Shown: positions 1-7,931 of the stretch, in pieces | Layout: each line of letters starts with the position of its first letter | Position numbering within the stretch: position 1 is the first letter of the stretch | Origin: Methylovulum sp. | GTDB taxonomy: Bacteria; Pseudomonadota; Gammaproteobacteria; Methylococcales; Methylomonadaceae | Assembly: GCA_028713595.1 (NCBI GenBank) | Contig: JAQTNZ010000021.1 | Location: 1-13,991, forward strand | Length of the DNA: 13,991 nucleotides | Direction: 5' to 3' | The notes under the pieces: model-generated | What the model saw: the letters and a program-made list of their open reading frames with translations, nothing else | Told to the model about the DNA's origin: nothing | The model's database searches: none | Translations under genes and position numbers: made by a program

Positions 1-1276
1 GTTCGGCTTCCAGTAGTTCAAGGATGCGGGTGGTGGCACCTTGGTTGCTGCGGATAAAGGCTTGGCCTTTGGCGATCAGTTCGGCCCTGTAGTCGGGGCG
101 ATTGTACAAGTCTAGGAGGGCGGCCATCAGGGCGGTGTCGGTCGGGCATTGGATGGCGGCTTGGTGTTCTAGGATATTGCGGGCGATGGCGGCAAAGTTT
201 GCCATATAGGGGCCAAAGAGGACCGGTACACCCACGGCGGCGGCTTCTAGGATATTGTGGCCGCCGATGGGAACTAGGCTACCGCCGACAAAGGCTACAT
301 CCGCCGCGCCATAAAACAGTTTTAATTCGCCTAGGGTGTCGAGCAGGTAGACATCGGTGCTTTCCGCGCAGGCGTTTCCTGAAGTGCGGCAAACACTGGT
401 TAAAAAGCGTTGCTGGCACAGTTGGCGGACTTCATCAAAACGCTCTGGATGGCGGGGGGCGATCAGTAGCAGTAAGCGGGGTATTTTTTCTTTAAGTTTT
501 TGATATATATCTAAAATTAATGATTCCTCCCCTTTATGGGTGCTGGCCGCTAACCAGATAAAGCGTCCGGCAAAGAGCTGGTGTTTCAGTTGTCGGCCCT
601 GGCTGAAGTGGTGTTGGGAAACGCCAACGCCAACGCCAACGCCAATGTCAACGTCAAACTTAATGTTGCCTATAGTGCTGACCGGATTAGTGGCGCCGAT
701 GGTGATAAAGCGTTGGCTATCTTCAGCCGATTGGGTGGCAATCTGTTTGATCTGGGCAAGAGCCGGGCGCACCAATGACGGTATATGCTGGTAAGCACGA
801 GCCGAGCGCTCTGATAAACGGGCATTGATGAGATATAAGGGGATATTCTGCTTGCCGCAATGTGCGTAGAGGTTGGGCCAGATTTCAGTTTCCATGATAA
901 CCGCCAGCTTAGGCTGGAAGCAATGCGTAAAACGGTGCAGGACATCCGGCAAATCGTAGGGCAGGTAAACATGGCTGACCGTGTCCTTGAGGACAGCTTG
1001 AACCCGTGCCGAGCCGGTCGGGGTGGTGGTGGTAATCAGCAGGTGTTCTTGCGGGTGGAGCTGTTGCAGGCGTTTGACCAGCGGAAACAGGGCTTCGGCT
1101 TCGCCAACGGAAACGGCATGGAACCAGATAACGGGATGGGGATAGCTGTGCGGGTAAAAGGCCAGCCGCTCATGCCAACGCTTTCGGTATTCGGGGGCTT
1201 TAAGGCCACGCCACCACAAACGGAGCAAAATAAGGGGCAGTAGCAAGTAAAACAGACTGGTATAAATAATGCGCAT
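1..1276 (-). CDS. waaA: 3-deoxy-D-manno-octulosonic acid (Kdo) transferase, partial (C-terminus off the left edge)
   Basis: Transfers Kdo from CMP-Kdo to lipid A precursor at the inner face of the cytoplasmic membrane, the first step of LPS inner-core assembly. Translation from the ATG at 1276 gives 425 codons without a stop, so only a few residues should be missing compared with the family's roughly 425. The N-terminus is a hydrophobic anchor (MRIIYTSLFYLLLPLILL) followed by KAPEYRKRWHERL. The catalytic-Glu motif SVGE, TTTTPTGS, YLPYDLPD and METEIWPNL mark the N-terminal Rossmann domain. STHKGEES, APRHPERF, LLDTLGELKLFYGAADVAFVGGS and GGHN-LEAAA mark the C-terminal GT-B domain. The inter-domain linker carries an unusual Val-Gly run (see the repeat at 619-654). 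No strong Shine-Dalgarno sequence precedes the ATG. It lies downstream of rplI on the same strand. Identity is secure; the exact start is less so. Confidence 0.93.
   Translation of the reverse strand, partial: MRIIYTSLFYLLLPLILLRLWWRGLKAPEYRKRWHERLAFYPHSYPHPVIWFHAVSVGEAEALFPLVKRLQQLHPQEHLLITTTTPTGSARVQAVLKDTVSHVYLPYDLPDVLHRFTHCFQPKLAVIMETEIWPNLYAHCGKQNIPLYLINARLSERSARAYQHIPSLVRPALAQIKQIATQSAEDSQRFITIGATNPVSTIGNIKFDVDIGVGVGVGVSQHHFSQGRQLKHQLFAGRFIWLAASTHKGEESLILDIYQKLKEKIPRLLLLIAPRHPERFDEVRQLCQQRFLTSVCRTSGNACAESTDVYLLDTLGELKLFYGAADVAFVGGSLVPIGGHNILEAAAVGVPVLFGPYMANFAAIARNILEHQAAIQCPTDTALMAALLDLYNRPDYRAELIAKGQAFIRSNQGATTRILELLEAE
619..654. repeat. In-frame hexanucleotide tandem repeat inside waaA
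   Basis: Four perfect copies of AACGCC (619-642) are followed by two degenerate copies, AATGTC and AACGTC (643-654). On the coding (minus) strand this reads Asp-Val-Asp-Ile-Gly-Val-Gly-Val-Gly-Val-Gly-Val, directly after the GNIKF motif that begins the second GT-B domain. The unit is six bases, so gain or loss of copies keeps the reading frame and changes the linker by two residues at a time. Confidence 0.9.
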
Positions 1277-1364
1277 AAGAAGCGGCAAGTCCAATGAATA
1301 GGGAGGTAAGCATTGACCAAGACCGCCCTTATGGCGTTAAATTCCCTCTCTAAAGCGGTAGGTG

Positions 1365-1398
1365 GGCAAGGCCATGCGCAAAAAACGCTCGCCTTGCC
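1365..1398. other. Inverted repeat between rplI and waaA
   Basis: GGCAAGGC (1365-1372) is the reverse complement of GCCTTGCC (1391-1398). Inside the loop a second short stem is possible (GCG/CGC around an A-run at 1380-1385). It lies just after the rplI stop codon on the minus strand. No T-run follows the stem in the minus direction, so it is at best an attenuator or mRNA-stabilising hairpin rather than a standard intrinsic terminator. The whole gap of about 130 bases between rplI and waaA otherwise shows nothing clear. Confidence 0.4.
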
Positions 1399-1404
1399 TG
1401 CCCA

Positions 1405-1854
1405 TTACGCTTCAGGTACGACTTTAATAGCTAATGTGACCACGATGTCGGAATGGACAGTCACATCGATGTTAAAATCGCCAATATGACGGATAGTGCC
1501 ATGTGGCAAGCGCACTTCATGCTTACCAACTTCAATGCCGGCGGCAGTGATGGCATCGGCAATATTATGGGTGCCGATAGAACCAAACAGGCGGCCTTCG
1601 TCACCGGCTTTATGGGCAATAACAATAGCCAGTTTGCTTAACGCATCGGCGCGTACTTGGGCGGCGGCCAATTTGGCGGCGGCAGCTTTTTCAAGTTCGG
1701 CACGGCGAACTTCAAATTCGGCGATTTTGCTGGTGGTCGCAGGTGCGGCCTTGCCTTGCGGGATCAGGTAATTTCTGCCGTAACCGGCCTTAATGCTGAC
1801 TTTATCGCCCAGATTGCCCAGGTTCGCTATTTTTTCAAGAAGAATGACTTCCAT
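1405..1854 (-). CDS. rplI: 50S ribosomal protein L9 (bL9)
   Basis: Large-subunit protein that binds domain V of 23S rRNA near the base of the L1 stalk and projects from the ribosome surface. The 149-residue length equals that of E. coli L9. The N-terminal domain begins [19 protein letters not shown] and contains the signature [14 protein letters not shown] long Ala/Lys/Glu-rich helix (about residues 42-75) leads to the C-terminal domain ([16 protein letters not shown], ending [12 protein letters not shown]). An in-frame ATG 33 bases upstream would add 11 residues. I chose the ATG at 1854 because MEVILLEK is the conserved N-terminus and a GAGGA sequence sits about 8 bases ahead of it. It is the last ribosomal gene of the rpsF operon, about 35 bases after the membrane-protein gene. 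Confidence 0.98.
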   Translation of the reverse strand: MEVILLEKIANLGNLGDKVSIKAGYGRNYLIPQGKAAPATTSKIAEFEVRRAELEKAAAAKLAAAQVRADALSKLAIVIAHKAGDEGRLFGSIGTHNIADAITAAGIEVGKHEVRLPHGTIRHIGDFNIDVTVHSDIVVTLAIKVVPEA

Positions 1855-1890
1855 CTTATAATCCTCATAGTTGGGGGTTAGCCCCATTAT

Positions 1891-2805
1891 TTACGCTTTT
1901 GGCGTAGTGTGTGTAGATTGATGTTTTCGTAAGTCCAGCCACGCATCGGCCAAGCCAACTACTGCGACCAGCAAGACCGTGTGGGGTATCAGCAGCATGG
2001 TGATGTAAAGCATGGGTACGCTAAAACGCGCCAGTTTTGTACCTGCAAACAGGGTATGCAGCACCGCCGTACCGACCACACCGTACAGGGCCAACAACGG
2101 GATGATGATATTCCATGCCACTTCCGAGACCGTACCCATCTTTGCCAAGGCTATGGCGAGAGTCAGCACACTGCCTAAGGCAAAGCTCACGGGCATCCGT
2201 AGTGACAAATATTCAGCCCTAAAGCCACCGAGGTTGTAAAGCCGGGATTGTAACCAACGCCCCAAAAACAAGCCGGACAGCAAGCTAAAGACAGAACCCA
2301 TTGCCACTACGCCTGTCATATAATAGGCAAAGGCATTGGCAACCCGTTTTAAGTCCTCTAAAGGGGCATCAGGCGGTAGATTAGCGGGCACTATCATCTG
2401 TGCAAAGAGATTTTTCCATAGCTCGGCGATGTTAGGATTGGCCCAATAACAGCCAACCACTGCCAACACACCCAAGCCTACGGCAATTTGCACCGCCAAT
2501 GACAAACTGCGGCTTTCGCGTAAGACGATGGCGACCAGCCAGACGGGAACCCATAATGCCAAGACATAAACCAGCGCGAATTGAAAATCGCCTACCAGCA
2601 ACCAACCCAGCAAGCCTGCGGCAAGGCTGGAGCAGCCCAGCACATACAGGCCTTCAGCCGCGCCCAGCCGCAATGTGACCAAGCCTATCGAGGCGGAACT
2701 TACGACGCTTACGGGCGGGAACATTAACGACAACAACGCCAAGGAAGAAGCCACAGACATGGCTTGTAACCTTCCCCTCATGATGTAGGCCGCTAAAAAG
2801 TCCAT
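1891..2805 (-). CDS. DUF2232-type polytopic membrane protein in the rpsR-rplI interval
   Basis: A 304-residue, very hydrophobic protein with about eight likely membrane segments across its whole length (for example ALLSLMFPPVSVVSSASIGL, VLALWVPVWLVAIVL, MTGVVAMGSVFSLLSGLFLG, the terminal MLLIPHTVLLVAVVGLADAW). The start MDFLAAYIMRGRLQAM resembles the conserved IMRGR opening of this family. No signal peptide or catalytic motif is evident. A related gene of unknown function is known between rpsR and rplI in Pseudomonas (PA4933) and other gammaproteobacteria, and the family is often labelled DUF2232 or YybS-like. Its function is not established. It starts 15 bases after the rpsR stop behind a GGGG-containing ribosome site, so it is surely co-transcribed with the ribosomal genes. 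Family assignment rests on context, size and topology. Confidence 0.8.
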   Translation of the reverse strand: MDFLAAYIMRGRLQAMSVASSLALLSLMFPPVSVVSSASIGLVTLRLGAAEGLYVLGCSSLAAGLLGWLLVGDFQFALVYVLALWVPVWLVAIVLRESRSLSLAVQIAVGLGVLAVVGCYWANPNIAELWKNLFAQMIVPANLPPDAPLEDLKRVANAFAYYMTGVVAMGSVFSLLSGLFLGRWLQSRLYNLGGFRAEYLSLRMPVSFALGSVLTLAIALAKMGTVSEVAWNIIIPLLALYGVVGTAVLHTLFAGTKLARFSVPMLYITMLLIPHTVLLVAVVGLADAWLDLRKHQSTHTTPKA

Positions 2806-2820
2806 GATCGCCCCGTGTGT

Positions 2821-3045
2821 TTATTTATGTGCGTCGCAGAATGGCAATAACGCGATAAAACGCGCACGTTTAATGGCTACACACAATTCCCGTTGGTATT
2901 TCGCAGTGGTGCCGGTGATACGGCTAGGTACGATTTTGCCAGTTTCGGTAATGTAATCGCTTAGTAAATCCAAGTCTTTATAATCGATTTGGGCGCCTTC
3001 TTCGGAGAAGCGGCAGAATTTTTTGCGTCTGATGTTACGGGCCAT
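2821..3045 (-). CDS. rpsR: 30S ribosomal protein S18 (bS18)
   Basis: Small-subunit platform protein that assembles as a heterodimer with S6 onto 16S rRNA. The 74 residues are one shorter than E. coli S18. Diagnostic stretches are [12 protein letters not shown] near the start, [21 protein letters not shown] in the middle and [20 protein letters not shown] towards the C-terminus. It lies 31 bases downstream of rpsF with no priB gene between them, unlike enterobacteria. A GAGAC sequence close to the ATG is a modest ribosome site. S6 and S18 are known to bind their own mRNA leader as a complex, so this gene is probably controlled with rpsF. Confidence 0.98.
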   Translation of the reverse strand: MARNIRRKKFCRFSEEGAQIDYKDLDLLSDYITETGKIVPSRITGTTAKYQRELCVAIKRARFIALLPFCDAHK

Positions 3046-3076
3046 AATGAGTCTCTTAAATATAAATGGTTAATGT

Positions 3077-3526
3077 TTATTCGGTAATGCTTTCGTTGGC
3101 ATCGAATTCTTCATCAATGTCATCCATATCTGCATCGTCAGTGGCGGTCAGAGCTTCTTTAGCTGCCGCTTCTTTAGCTTTGAACTCGGCTTGTTTGTTG
3201 CCTTCGGCAGTGGCAATGGCAATCGGTGACGGTGCTGTGACGGCGTGTTTTTGCAACAGCGTCATGCTGCGCAAAATCGCATCGTTAAAACGGAAGCCGC
3301 TTTCCAGCTCGTCCAAAGTGGGCTGGTCACATTCAACATTCATCAGCACATAATGGGCTTTATGGATTTTTTTGATAGGATACGCCAAGTGCCGGCGGCC
3401 CCAATCTTCCAGTCGATGGATTTTGCCGTTGGCTGTTTCGATGGTGGACTTGTAGCGTTCAACCATAGCGGGGACTTGCGCGCTTTGGTCGGGGTGGACT
3501 AAAAAGATAATTTCGTAGTGTCGCAT
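3077..3526 (-). CDS. rpsF: 30S ribosomal protein S6 (bS6) with an acidic C-terminal tail
   Basis: Small-subunit platform protein, partner of S18. The ferredoxin-like core starts [21 protein letters not shown] and includes the conserved [15 protein letters not shown] segment and FRFNDAILR. An upstream in-frame ATG would add 17 residues, but the ATG at 3526 gives the canonical N-terminus and has AGGAAA about 6 bases ahead. At 149 residues it is longer than E. coli S6 (about 131-135). The extra length is an Ala/Lys-rich stretch followed by a strongly acidic tail ([13 protein letters not shown]) that ends in Glu. In E. coli the S6 C-terminus is extended with glutamates by RimK; whether that happens here cannot be seen. 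It is the first gene of the operon. Confidence 0.97.
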   Translation of the reverse strand: MRHYEIIFLVHPDQSAQVPAMVERYKSTIETANGKIHRLEDWGRRHLAYPIKKIHKAHYVLMNVECDQPTLDELESGFRFNDAILRSMTLLQKHAVTAPSPIAIATAEGNKQAEFKAKEAAAKEALTATDDADMDDIDEEFDANESITE

Positions 3527-3601
3527 TAGTTTTCCTTTCGGGTAAAGCTTTCCCTTATAAAATAAAGGGTAAAGCAAGGAGGAGCGTAGTGCCCCGTAGA
3601 A
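3527..3601 (-). promoter_or_regulatory. Structured 5' leader of the rpsF-rpsR mRNA, candidate S6:S18 autoregulatory site
   Basis: The predicted 75-base leader contains a stem of GCTTT-A-CCCTT paired with AAGGG-AAAGC (about 3546-3575 on the plus strand). GCTTTACCC then occurs a second time and runs into CCGAAAGGA just before the start codon. The GGGAAAGC strand could therefore pair with either copy. S6:S18 binding to an rpsF leader motif with a CCG in a bulge is known in many bacteria. A CCG is present here (in ACCCGAAAGG), but I could not fit the published structure with certainty. Confidence 0.4.
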
Positions 3602-3607
3602 CCGCCC

Positions 3608-3635
3608 ATTATAAAGTTTTTTCCACCATCAACAA
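3608..3635 (-). promoter_or_regulatory. Sigma-70 promoter for the rpsF operon
   Basis: On the minus strand, -35 TTGTTG (3635-3630) is separated by 16 bases from a perfect -10 TATAAT (3613-3608). This predicts a transcription start near 3601 and a leader of about 75 bases ahead of rpsF. Confidence 0.75.
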
Positions 3636-3640
3636 AGCAT

Positions 3641-3661
3641 TATCTATACCATTGATAGATA
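3641..3661. other. Small dyad in the divergent rpsF / CNNM-gene region
   Basis: TATCTAT (3641-3647) and ATAGATA (3655-3661) form a perfect 7-bp inverted repeat around ACCATTG. It lies just upstream of the rpsF -35 box, so it could be a regulator site, but the arms are short and A/T-rich and chance is possible. Confidence 0.3.
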
Positions 3662-3768
3662 AGCACTACAAAAACCTCAAATAGCAGAGGGCTGGTGGAT
3701 ATTGGTGCTTGACAAAAAATCTGCATAGTAGAAACTTAAACAGTTTTAATAACCCAAGAGTACCTTCT

Positions 3769-5022
3769 TTGAACGAAATGCCCATTAGTATGCTGTTAGG
3801 CATACTTATCCTTATGCTGATTTTGTCGGCCTTTTTTTCAGGGTCGGAAACGTCATTAATGACCCTTAACCGATATCGCTTAAGGCATTTGGTCAAACTT
3901 AAGCATCCGGGTGCCATCAAAACCCACCAATTGCTCAAACGCCCCGACCGCCTGATTGGCTTGATCTTGCTCTGCAACAACTTTGTCAACACCTTTGCCG
4001 CTTCCATCACCACCGTCTTAGCACTTCGCCTGTTTCCTGACGATGAATCCAGCATCGCCATAGGCGCGGGGATTTTGACCATTATCATGCTGATTTTCTC
4101 CGAAGTGTCACCGAAAACCTTGGCGGCGATCAAACCCGAACTGCTGGCCTTCCCATCCGCATGGATTTATGAGCCGCTGTTGAAGCTGTTTTACCCTGTG
4201 GTCTGGTTCGTTAACCTGTTCGTCAACCTGTTGTTGCGGCTGGTCGGTGTCGATGTCAGCAAAAACACGCCGGATTCGCTCAATCGTGACGAGTTGAAAA
4301 GCATCATTACCGAAGCGGAAAGCTTAATGCCGCAACGCTATCAGAAAATGTTGCTGGGTATTTTGGATCTGGAATCGGCAACGGTTGAAGACATCATGAC
4401 CCCGCGCAATGAAATTGTCGGCATTGATCTGGAAGACCCGCTGGAAGAAATTATTGAACAGATAAAATGCAGTCCGCATACCCAGTTGGCGGTTTACAAA
4501 AAAAGCATAGATAGGGTGATTGGCTTCCTGCATTTAAGGAAAGTATTGATCGAGGTCAATCAGGCGCATTTTGACAAGCAAATGATTATTAATCTACTAA
4601 GCCAGCCAGTGTTTATCCCTGAAAACACTCCCGTGCATACACAGATGCTGAGTTTTAAGAAGGAAAAAATCCGTGTGGGTTTAGTGGTTGACGAATATGG
4701 CGATGTGCAGGGTTTGGTGACACTGGACGATTTGTTGCAGGAAATTGTCGGCGAATTGATTACTGATGAAGTCGCCGCCGCACAATTGCAAAACGATGGT
4801 AGCTATCTGGTCGATGCGGGCATCACCATCAGGGAACTGAACCGCGTCACCCAATGGGCGTTGCCGACCGAAGGCCCCAAAACCTTAAATGGTTTGATTA
4901 TTGAGGTGATGGAAACGATTCCTGAACCTGGTACCAGTATTGATTTGCATGGCTATCAACTGGAGGTGATAAAGCGCAATAAAAATACGGTAAAATTGGT
5001 AAAATTTTTGCCCAGAAAATAG
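3769..5022 (+). CDS. CNNM/CorC-type membrane protein with CBS domains (YfjD/CorB-like)
   Basis: Resembles E. coli YfjD along its whole length. This family (DUF21/CNNM membrane domain, CBS pair, CorC/HlyC C-terminal domain) is linked to magnesium or cobalt transport or resistance; the substrate is not shown by the sequence. From the chosen start it has 417 residues. The membrane domain (about 1-160) contains FFSGSETSLMTLNRYRLRHL and IFSEVSPKTLAAIKPE. A CBS pair spans about 205-330 (EDIMTPRNEIVGID, GLVVDEYGDVQGLVTLDDLL). The CorC domain is about 340-417 (RTLNG-type sequence KTLNGLIIEVMETIPEPGT). The start is not settled. TTG 3769 gives MNEMPISMLL, close to family N-termini, with AAGAG about 8 bases ahead. 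ATG 3778 lacks a ribosome site, and TTG 3709 overlaps a TTGACA that may instead be a -35 box. It is divergent from rpsF. Confidence 0.92.
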   Translation: MNEMPISMLLGILILMLILSAFFSGSETSLMTLNRYRLRHLVKLKHPGAIKTHQLLKRPDRLIGLILLCNNFVNTFAASITTVLALRLFPDDESSIAIGAGILTIIMLIFSEVSPKTLAAIKPELLAFPSAWIYEPLLKLFYPVVWFVNLFVNLLLRLVGVDVSKNTPDSLNRDELKSIITEAESLMPQRYQKMLLGILDLESATVEDIMTPRNEIVGIDLEDPLEEIIEQIKCSPHTQLAVYKKSIDRVIGFLHLRKVLIEVNQAHFDKQMIINLLSQPVFIPENTPVHTQMLSFKKEKIRVGLVVDEYGDVQGLVTLDDLLQEIVGELITDEVAAAQLQNDGSYLVDAGITIRELNRVTQWALPTEGPKTLNGLIIEVMETIPEPGTSIDLHGYQLEVIKRNKNTVKLVKFLPRK

Positions 5023-5058
5023 CAATAGCGGTTTTGCCCTTAGAAATAGTGCATTTTC

Positions 5059-5088
5059 TTGAATATATGAAAAAATACCGTCTATAAT
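5059..5088 (+). promoter_or_regulatory. Sigma-70 promoter for the FHA gene
   Basis: TTGAAT (5059-5064), an 18-base spacer and a perfect TATAAT (5083-5088) predict a start near 5095, about 26 bases before the ATG of the FHA gene. This indicates transcription independent of the upstream CNNM-type gene. Confidence 0.65.
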
Positions 5089-5120
5089 TAAAGTCAATTA
5101 GGGCTAAATGTACTGTACCA

Positions 5121-5768
5121 ATGGCAAAGCTTACTGTTTTCTTTAAATATAAGGCAATCGACTCGTTTTTGTTCGAAAAAGGCGTAGTCCATATCGGACG
5201 CGATGAGACCAATGACCTGACCATCGACAGCTTGGCCGTTGCCCCCGCCCATGCGGCCATCATTAACCGAGATAACGTCAGCACGATCAAACAATTGAAT
5301 GACAATTTCCCGTTGATTGTCAATGGTCAAAAAATCAAAGAATGTGAACTGAACCATAACGACACTATCACTATAGGCAAGCATGACATTGTTTATAGCG
5401 TCACCGAGTCGGTGGGCCAACCCAATCCCGGCTCACAAAACAATGGCAGCTACGTTGACTATTCCAAACCCCCTGATGCCGGGTTTGACTCGGAAGACGA
5501 GCACGTGCCGCCCGCCAGCCTCCAAGTCATGAACGGAACCAATATCGGCAAGGTACTGCCTTTAAAAAAAGCCATGACCCGCCTAGGCAATGCTGGCAAC
5601 GGGGTAGTGGTCATTTCCAAACGCAAGGACGGCTATTACATTTCCGCATTGGAAAACCTAGGCACATTGACCCTCAATGGCGCCCCATTAGGCAACCACT
5701 ATATGAAACTGAACAATAATGACGTGATGGTCATCAACCAAACTTCATTACAGTTCTTTTTCGACTAA
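5121..5768 (+). CDS. Protein with two forkhead-associated (FHA) domains
   Basis: A cytosolic-looking 215-residue protein without signal peptide or membrane segment. FHA domains normally read phosphothreonine on partner proteins. The first domain (about residues 5-95) shows IGRDETNDLTIDSLAVAPAHAA, and further on NGQKI and LNHNDTITIG. Where typical domains have Ser-Arg before xHA it has Ala-Pro, so the usual phosphate-contacting serine is missing. A polar linker rich in Pro, Gly and Asp (about 97-134) leads to a second, more divergent domain (137-215) with RLGNAGNGVVVISKRKDGYY and LNGAPLGN, in which the Gly-Arg pair is Gly-Asn. No Ser/Thr kinase or phosphatase gene is visible nearby. The ribosome site is weak, but the promoter and the uninterrupted frame support the ATG at 5121. 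Partner and pathway are unknown. Confidence 0.85.
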   Translation: MAKLTVFFKYKAIDSFLFEKGVVHIGRDETNDLTIDSLAVAPAHAAIINRDNVSTIKQLNDNFPLIVNGQKIKECELNHNDTITIGKHDIVYSVTESVGQPNPGSQNNGSYVDYSKPPDAGFDSEDEHVPPASLQVMNGTNIGKVLPLKKAMTRLGNAGNGVVVISKRKDGYYISALENLGTLTLNGAPLGNHYMKLNNNDVMVINQTSLQFFFD

Positions 5769-5920
5769 GGAAGCTTGCAACAAACGCCGTCTCCCCGCAT
5801 CTGATAAGCGTCTTTTACGCCCTATCCAACCACAAAGCCCATCGTCTTAAAATCCTTCACAATCTTAGGGTACGATAGCGAGCTGATACCTGCGCACTGA
5901 TAAAAGCATCTTGTTTACCT

Positions 5921-5942
5921 CCGCCCCCATTTATAGGGGCGG
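5921..5942. repeat. GC-rich hairpin between the FHA gene and acs
   Basis: CCGCCCC (5921-5927) pairs perfectly with GGGGCGG (5936-5942) around an A/T-rich loop. It lies between convergent genes and may act as a bidirectional transcript end, although no clear T-run follows on either strand. The rest of the gap (5769-5920) shows no gene or clear signal. Confidence 0.5.
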
Positions 5943-5947
5943 GGGGA

Positions 5948-5969
5948 TAGCGGGCGAAAGCCCCCGCTA
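5948..5969. repeat. Hairpin containing the acs stop codon
   Basis: TAGCGGG (5948-5954) pairs with CCCGCTA (5963-5969) around GCGAAAGC-like sequence. The last three bases (5967-5969) are the TAG stop of acs on the minus strand. With the adjacent hairpin it looks like a pair of small palindromic repeats at the gene end. It may protect the mRNA 3' end or terminate transcription. Confidence 0.55.
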
Positions 5970-7907
5970 CTTTTTATAAACCCGATTGGCAATAACGTCC
6001 TCCACCACCGAAGGATCTGCCAGTGTCGATATGTCGCCCAGATTATCCAATTCATTACTGGCAATTTTACGCAAGATACGGCGCATGATTTTACCGGAGC
6101 GGGTTTTGGGTAAGGCAGGGGCCCATTGTATGACTTCGGGGCTGGCGATTGCGCCTATTTCGCTTCTGACCAGCGCGATTAACTCCTTTTTGATCTGCTC
6201 TGATGGCGTTGCCCCGACTTGCAGGGTGACAAAGGCATAAATGCCTTGGCCTTTGATGTCATGCGGAAAACCGACCACTGCGGATTCGGCGACGTATTCA
6301 TGCAGGTTTAATGCGCTTTCAATTTCTGCTGTACCCAGCCGATGGCCGGAGACATTCAGCACATCGTCCACCCGTCCGGTTATCCAATAATAGCCATCGG
6401 CATCACGGCGAGCTCCATCGCCGGTAAAATAATAGCCGGGGTAGGCCTTAAAATAAGTGTCGATAAAGCGTTGATGGTCGCCGTAGACAGTACGCGCTTG
6501 TCCAGGCCAAGGGCGGCTTAACACCAGTACCCCTTCGGCAACACCCTCCAACACCTGCCCGTTAGTATCGATAATAGCCGGTTGCACGCCAAAAAATGGC
6601 AATGTCGCAGAACCGGGTTTTAATGGGGTGGCTCCCGGTAAAGGGGTTATCAAGATACCGCCTGTTTCGGTTTGCCACCAAGTATCGACTATCGGGCAAT
6701 GTTTTTCACCCACCACATGGTAATACCATTCCCACGCTTCTGAGTTGATCGGCTCACCAACACTGCCTAAAATCCTCAAGCTGCTACGGTCAGTACGGGT
6801 GACAAAGCCGTCACCTTGCGCCATCAGCGCACGGATTGCCGTGGGAGCGGTGTAGAAAATATTGACCTGATGCTTGTCGATGACCCTCCAGAAACGGTCG
6901 GCTTCAGGATAAGTAGGCACCCCCTCAAACATCAAGGTGGTCGCACCATTGCATAAGGGGCCGTAAAGCACATAAGAATGCCCGGTAATCCAACCGACAT
7001 CGGCGGTACACCAATACACATCGCCATCGTGGTAATCGAAAATATACTTATGCGTCATTGCCGCATACAGCAAATAGCCGCCGGTGCTGTGCTGCACGCC
7101 CTTAGGCTTGCCCGTAGAGCCTGAGGTGTATAGGATAAACAGCGGATCTTCGGCATCCATCCACTCCGGCTCGCAATCCTCGGCGGCCTGTGCCATCGCT
7201 TCGTGATACCACACATCACGGCCTTCCTGCCAAGCGACTATTTGCCCGGTATTTTGGATAACGATAATTTTCGCCAGACTGGGGCAATTGGCCGCAGCCT
7301 TATCCACGGTCGCCTTAATCGGGATGACTTTGCCGCCGCGATAGCCCTCATCGGCGCACACCAGATAACGGCATTGCCCATCTTGGATACGATCTTTCAA
7401 GGCTTCGGCGGAAAAACCACCAAACACCACCGAATGCACCGCCCCGATACGAGTACAAGCCAGCATGACTACGGCGGCTTCAACAATCATTGGCAAATAC
7501 ACACAGACATGGTCGCCTTTGCCGACCCCTTGGGCTTTCAAGACATTGGCAAATTTACAGACATCCTTGTGCAATTGCCGATAAGTGATTTTTTTGTCCT
7601 GTTCGGGATTGTCGCTCTCCCAAATAATCGCCACTTGGTCGCCACGTGCCGCCAAATGCCTATCCAAACAATTGACGCTGACATTCAATTTGCCCCCTTC
7701 AAACCAGCGGATATAAGCCGTCGGATAATCATAATCCATGACGTTGTCCCAGCGTTTTTGCCATGTCAAAAACTGTCCCGCCTGTGCATCCCAAAACGCT
7801 TCGGGCTGGTCTATCGACTGTTGGTAAAGGGTTTGGTACGTTTCGGCGGTGATGTGCGCCCGTGCCGCAATCTCCGGTTTGACGTGATACAGATGTGGGT
7901 CTAGCAT
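5967..7907 (-). CDS. acs: Acetyl-CoA synthetase (AMP-forming)
   Basis: Activates acetate with ATP and CoA to acetyl-CoA, AMP and pyrophosphate in the cytoplasm, through an acetyl-adenylate. The 646 residues are close to E. coli Acs (652). Visible motifs are the ATP-binding loop [53 protein letters not shown] (the Trp pair favours acetate over larger acids), [20 protein letters not shown] and [23 protein letters not shown] near the C-terminus contains Lys606, which corresponds to the lysine acetylated to switch Acs off in enterobacteria. AAGGAA precedes the ATG at 7907 with good spacing. It is the third gene of a minus-strand cluster, 24 bases after the rhodanese gene, so co-transcription is likely. 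Its stop codon lies inside a hairpin. Confidence 0.97.
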   Translation of the reverse strand: MLDPHLYHVKPEIAARAHITAETYQTLYQQSIDQPEAFWDAQAGQFLTWQKRWDNVMDYDYPTAYIRWFEGGKLNVSVNCLDRHLAARGDQVAIIWESDNPEQDKKITYRQLHKDVCKFANVLKAQGVGKGDHVCVYLPMIVEAAVVMLACTRIGAVHSVVFGGFSAEALKDRIQDGQCRYLVCADEGYRGGKVIPIKATVDKAAANCPSLAKIIVIQNTGQIVAWQEGRDVWYHEAMAQAAEDCEPEWMDAEDPLFILYTSGSTGKPKGVQHSTGGYLLYAAMTHKYIFDYHDGDVYWCTADVGWITGHSYVLYGPLCNGATTLMFEGVPTYPEADRFWRVIDKHQVNIFYTAPTAIRALMAQGDGFVTRTDRSSLRILGSVGEPINSEAWEWYYHVVGEKHCPIVDTWWQTETGGILITPLPGATPLKPGSATLPFFGVQPAIIDTNGQVLEGVAEGVLVLSRPWPGQARTVYGDHQRFIDTYFKAYPGYYFTGDGARRDADGYYWITGRVDDVLNVSGHRLGTAEIESALNLHEYVAESAVVGFPHDIKGQGIYAFVTLQVGATPSEQIKKELIALVRSEIGAIASPEVIQWAPALPKTRSGKIMRRILRKIASNELDNLGDISTLADPSVVEDVIANRVYKK

Positions 7908-7931
7908 GGTGCGGTTCCTTATGTCAGTGCT

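Noticed and set aside
199..1320. Several open frames on both strands (for example 199-495, 860-1243, and minus 1036-1320)
   Set aside because: They are out-of-frame shadows of waaA, whose correct frame runs off the window edge and reads as a complete, motif-rich protein.
3709..3768. N-terminal extension of the CNNM-type protein from TTG 3709
   Set aside because: The added 20 residues are polar and not family-like. TTGACA at this spot fits a -35 box, although the matching -10 is weak, so the extension is not fully excluded.
7203..7904. Plus-strand open frame of 233 codons
   Set aside because: It lies entirely antisense to the 5' part of acs, has no domain-like sequence, and acs is unambiguous.
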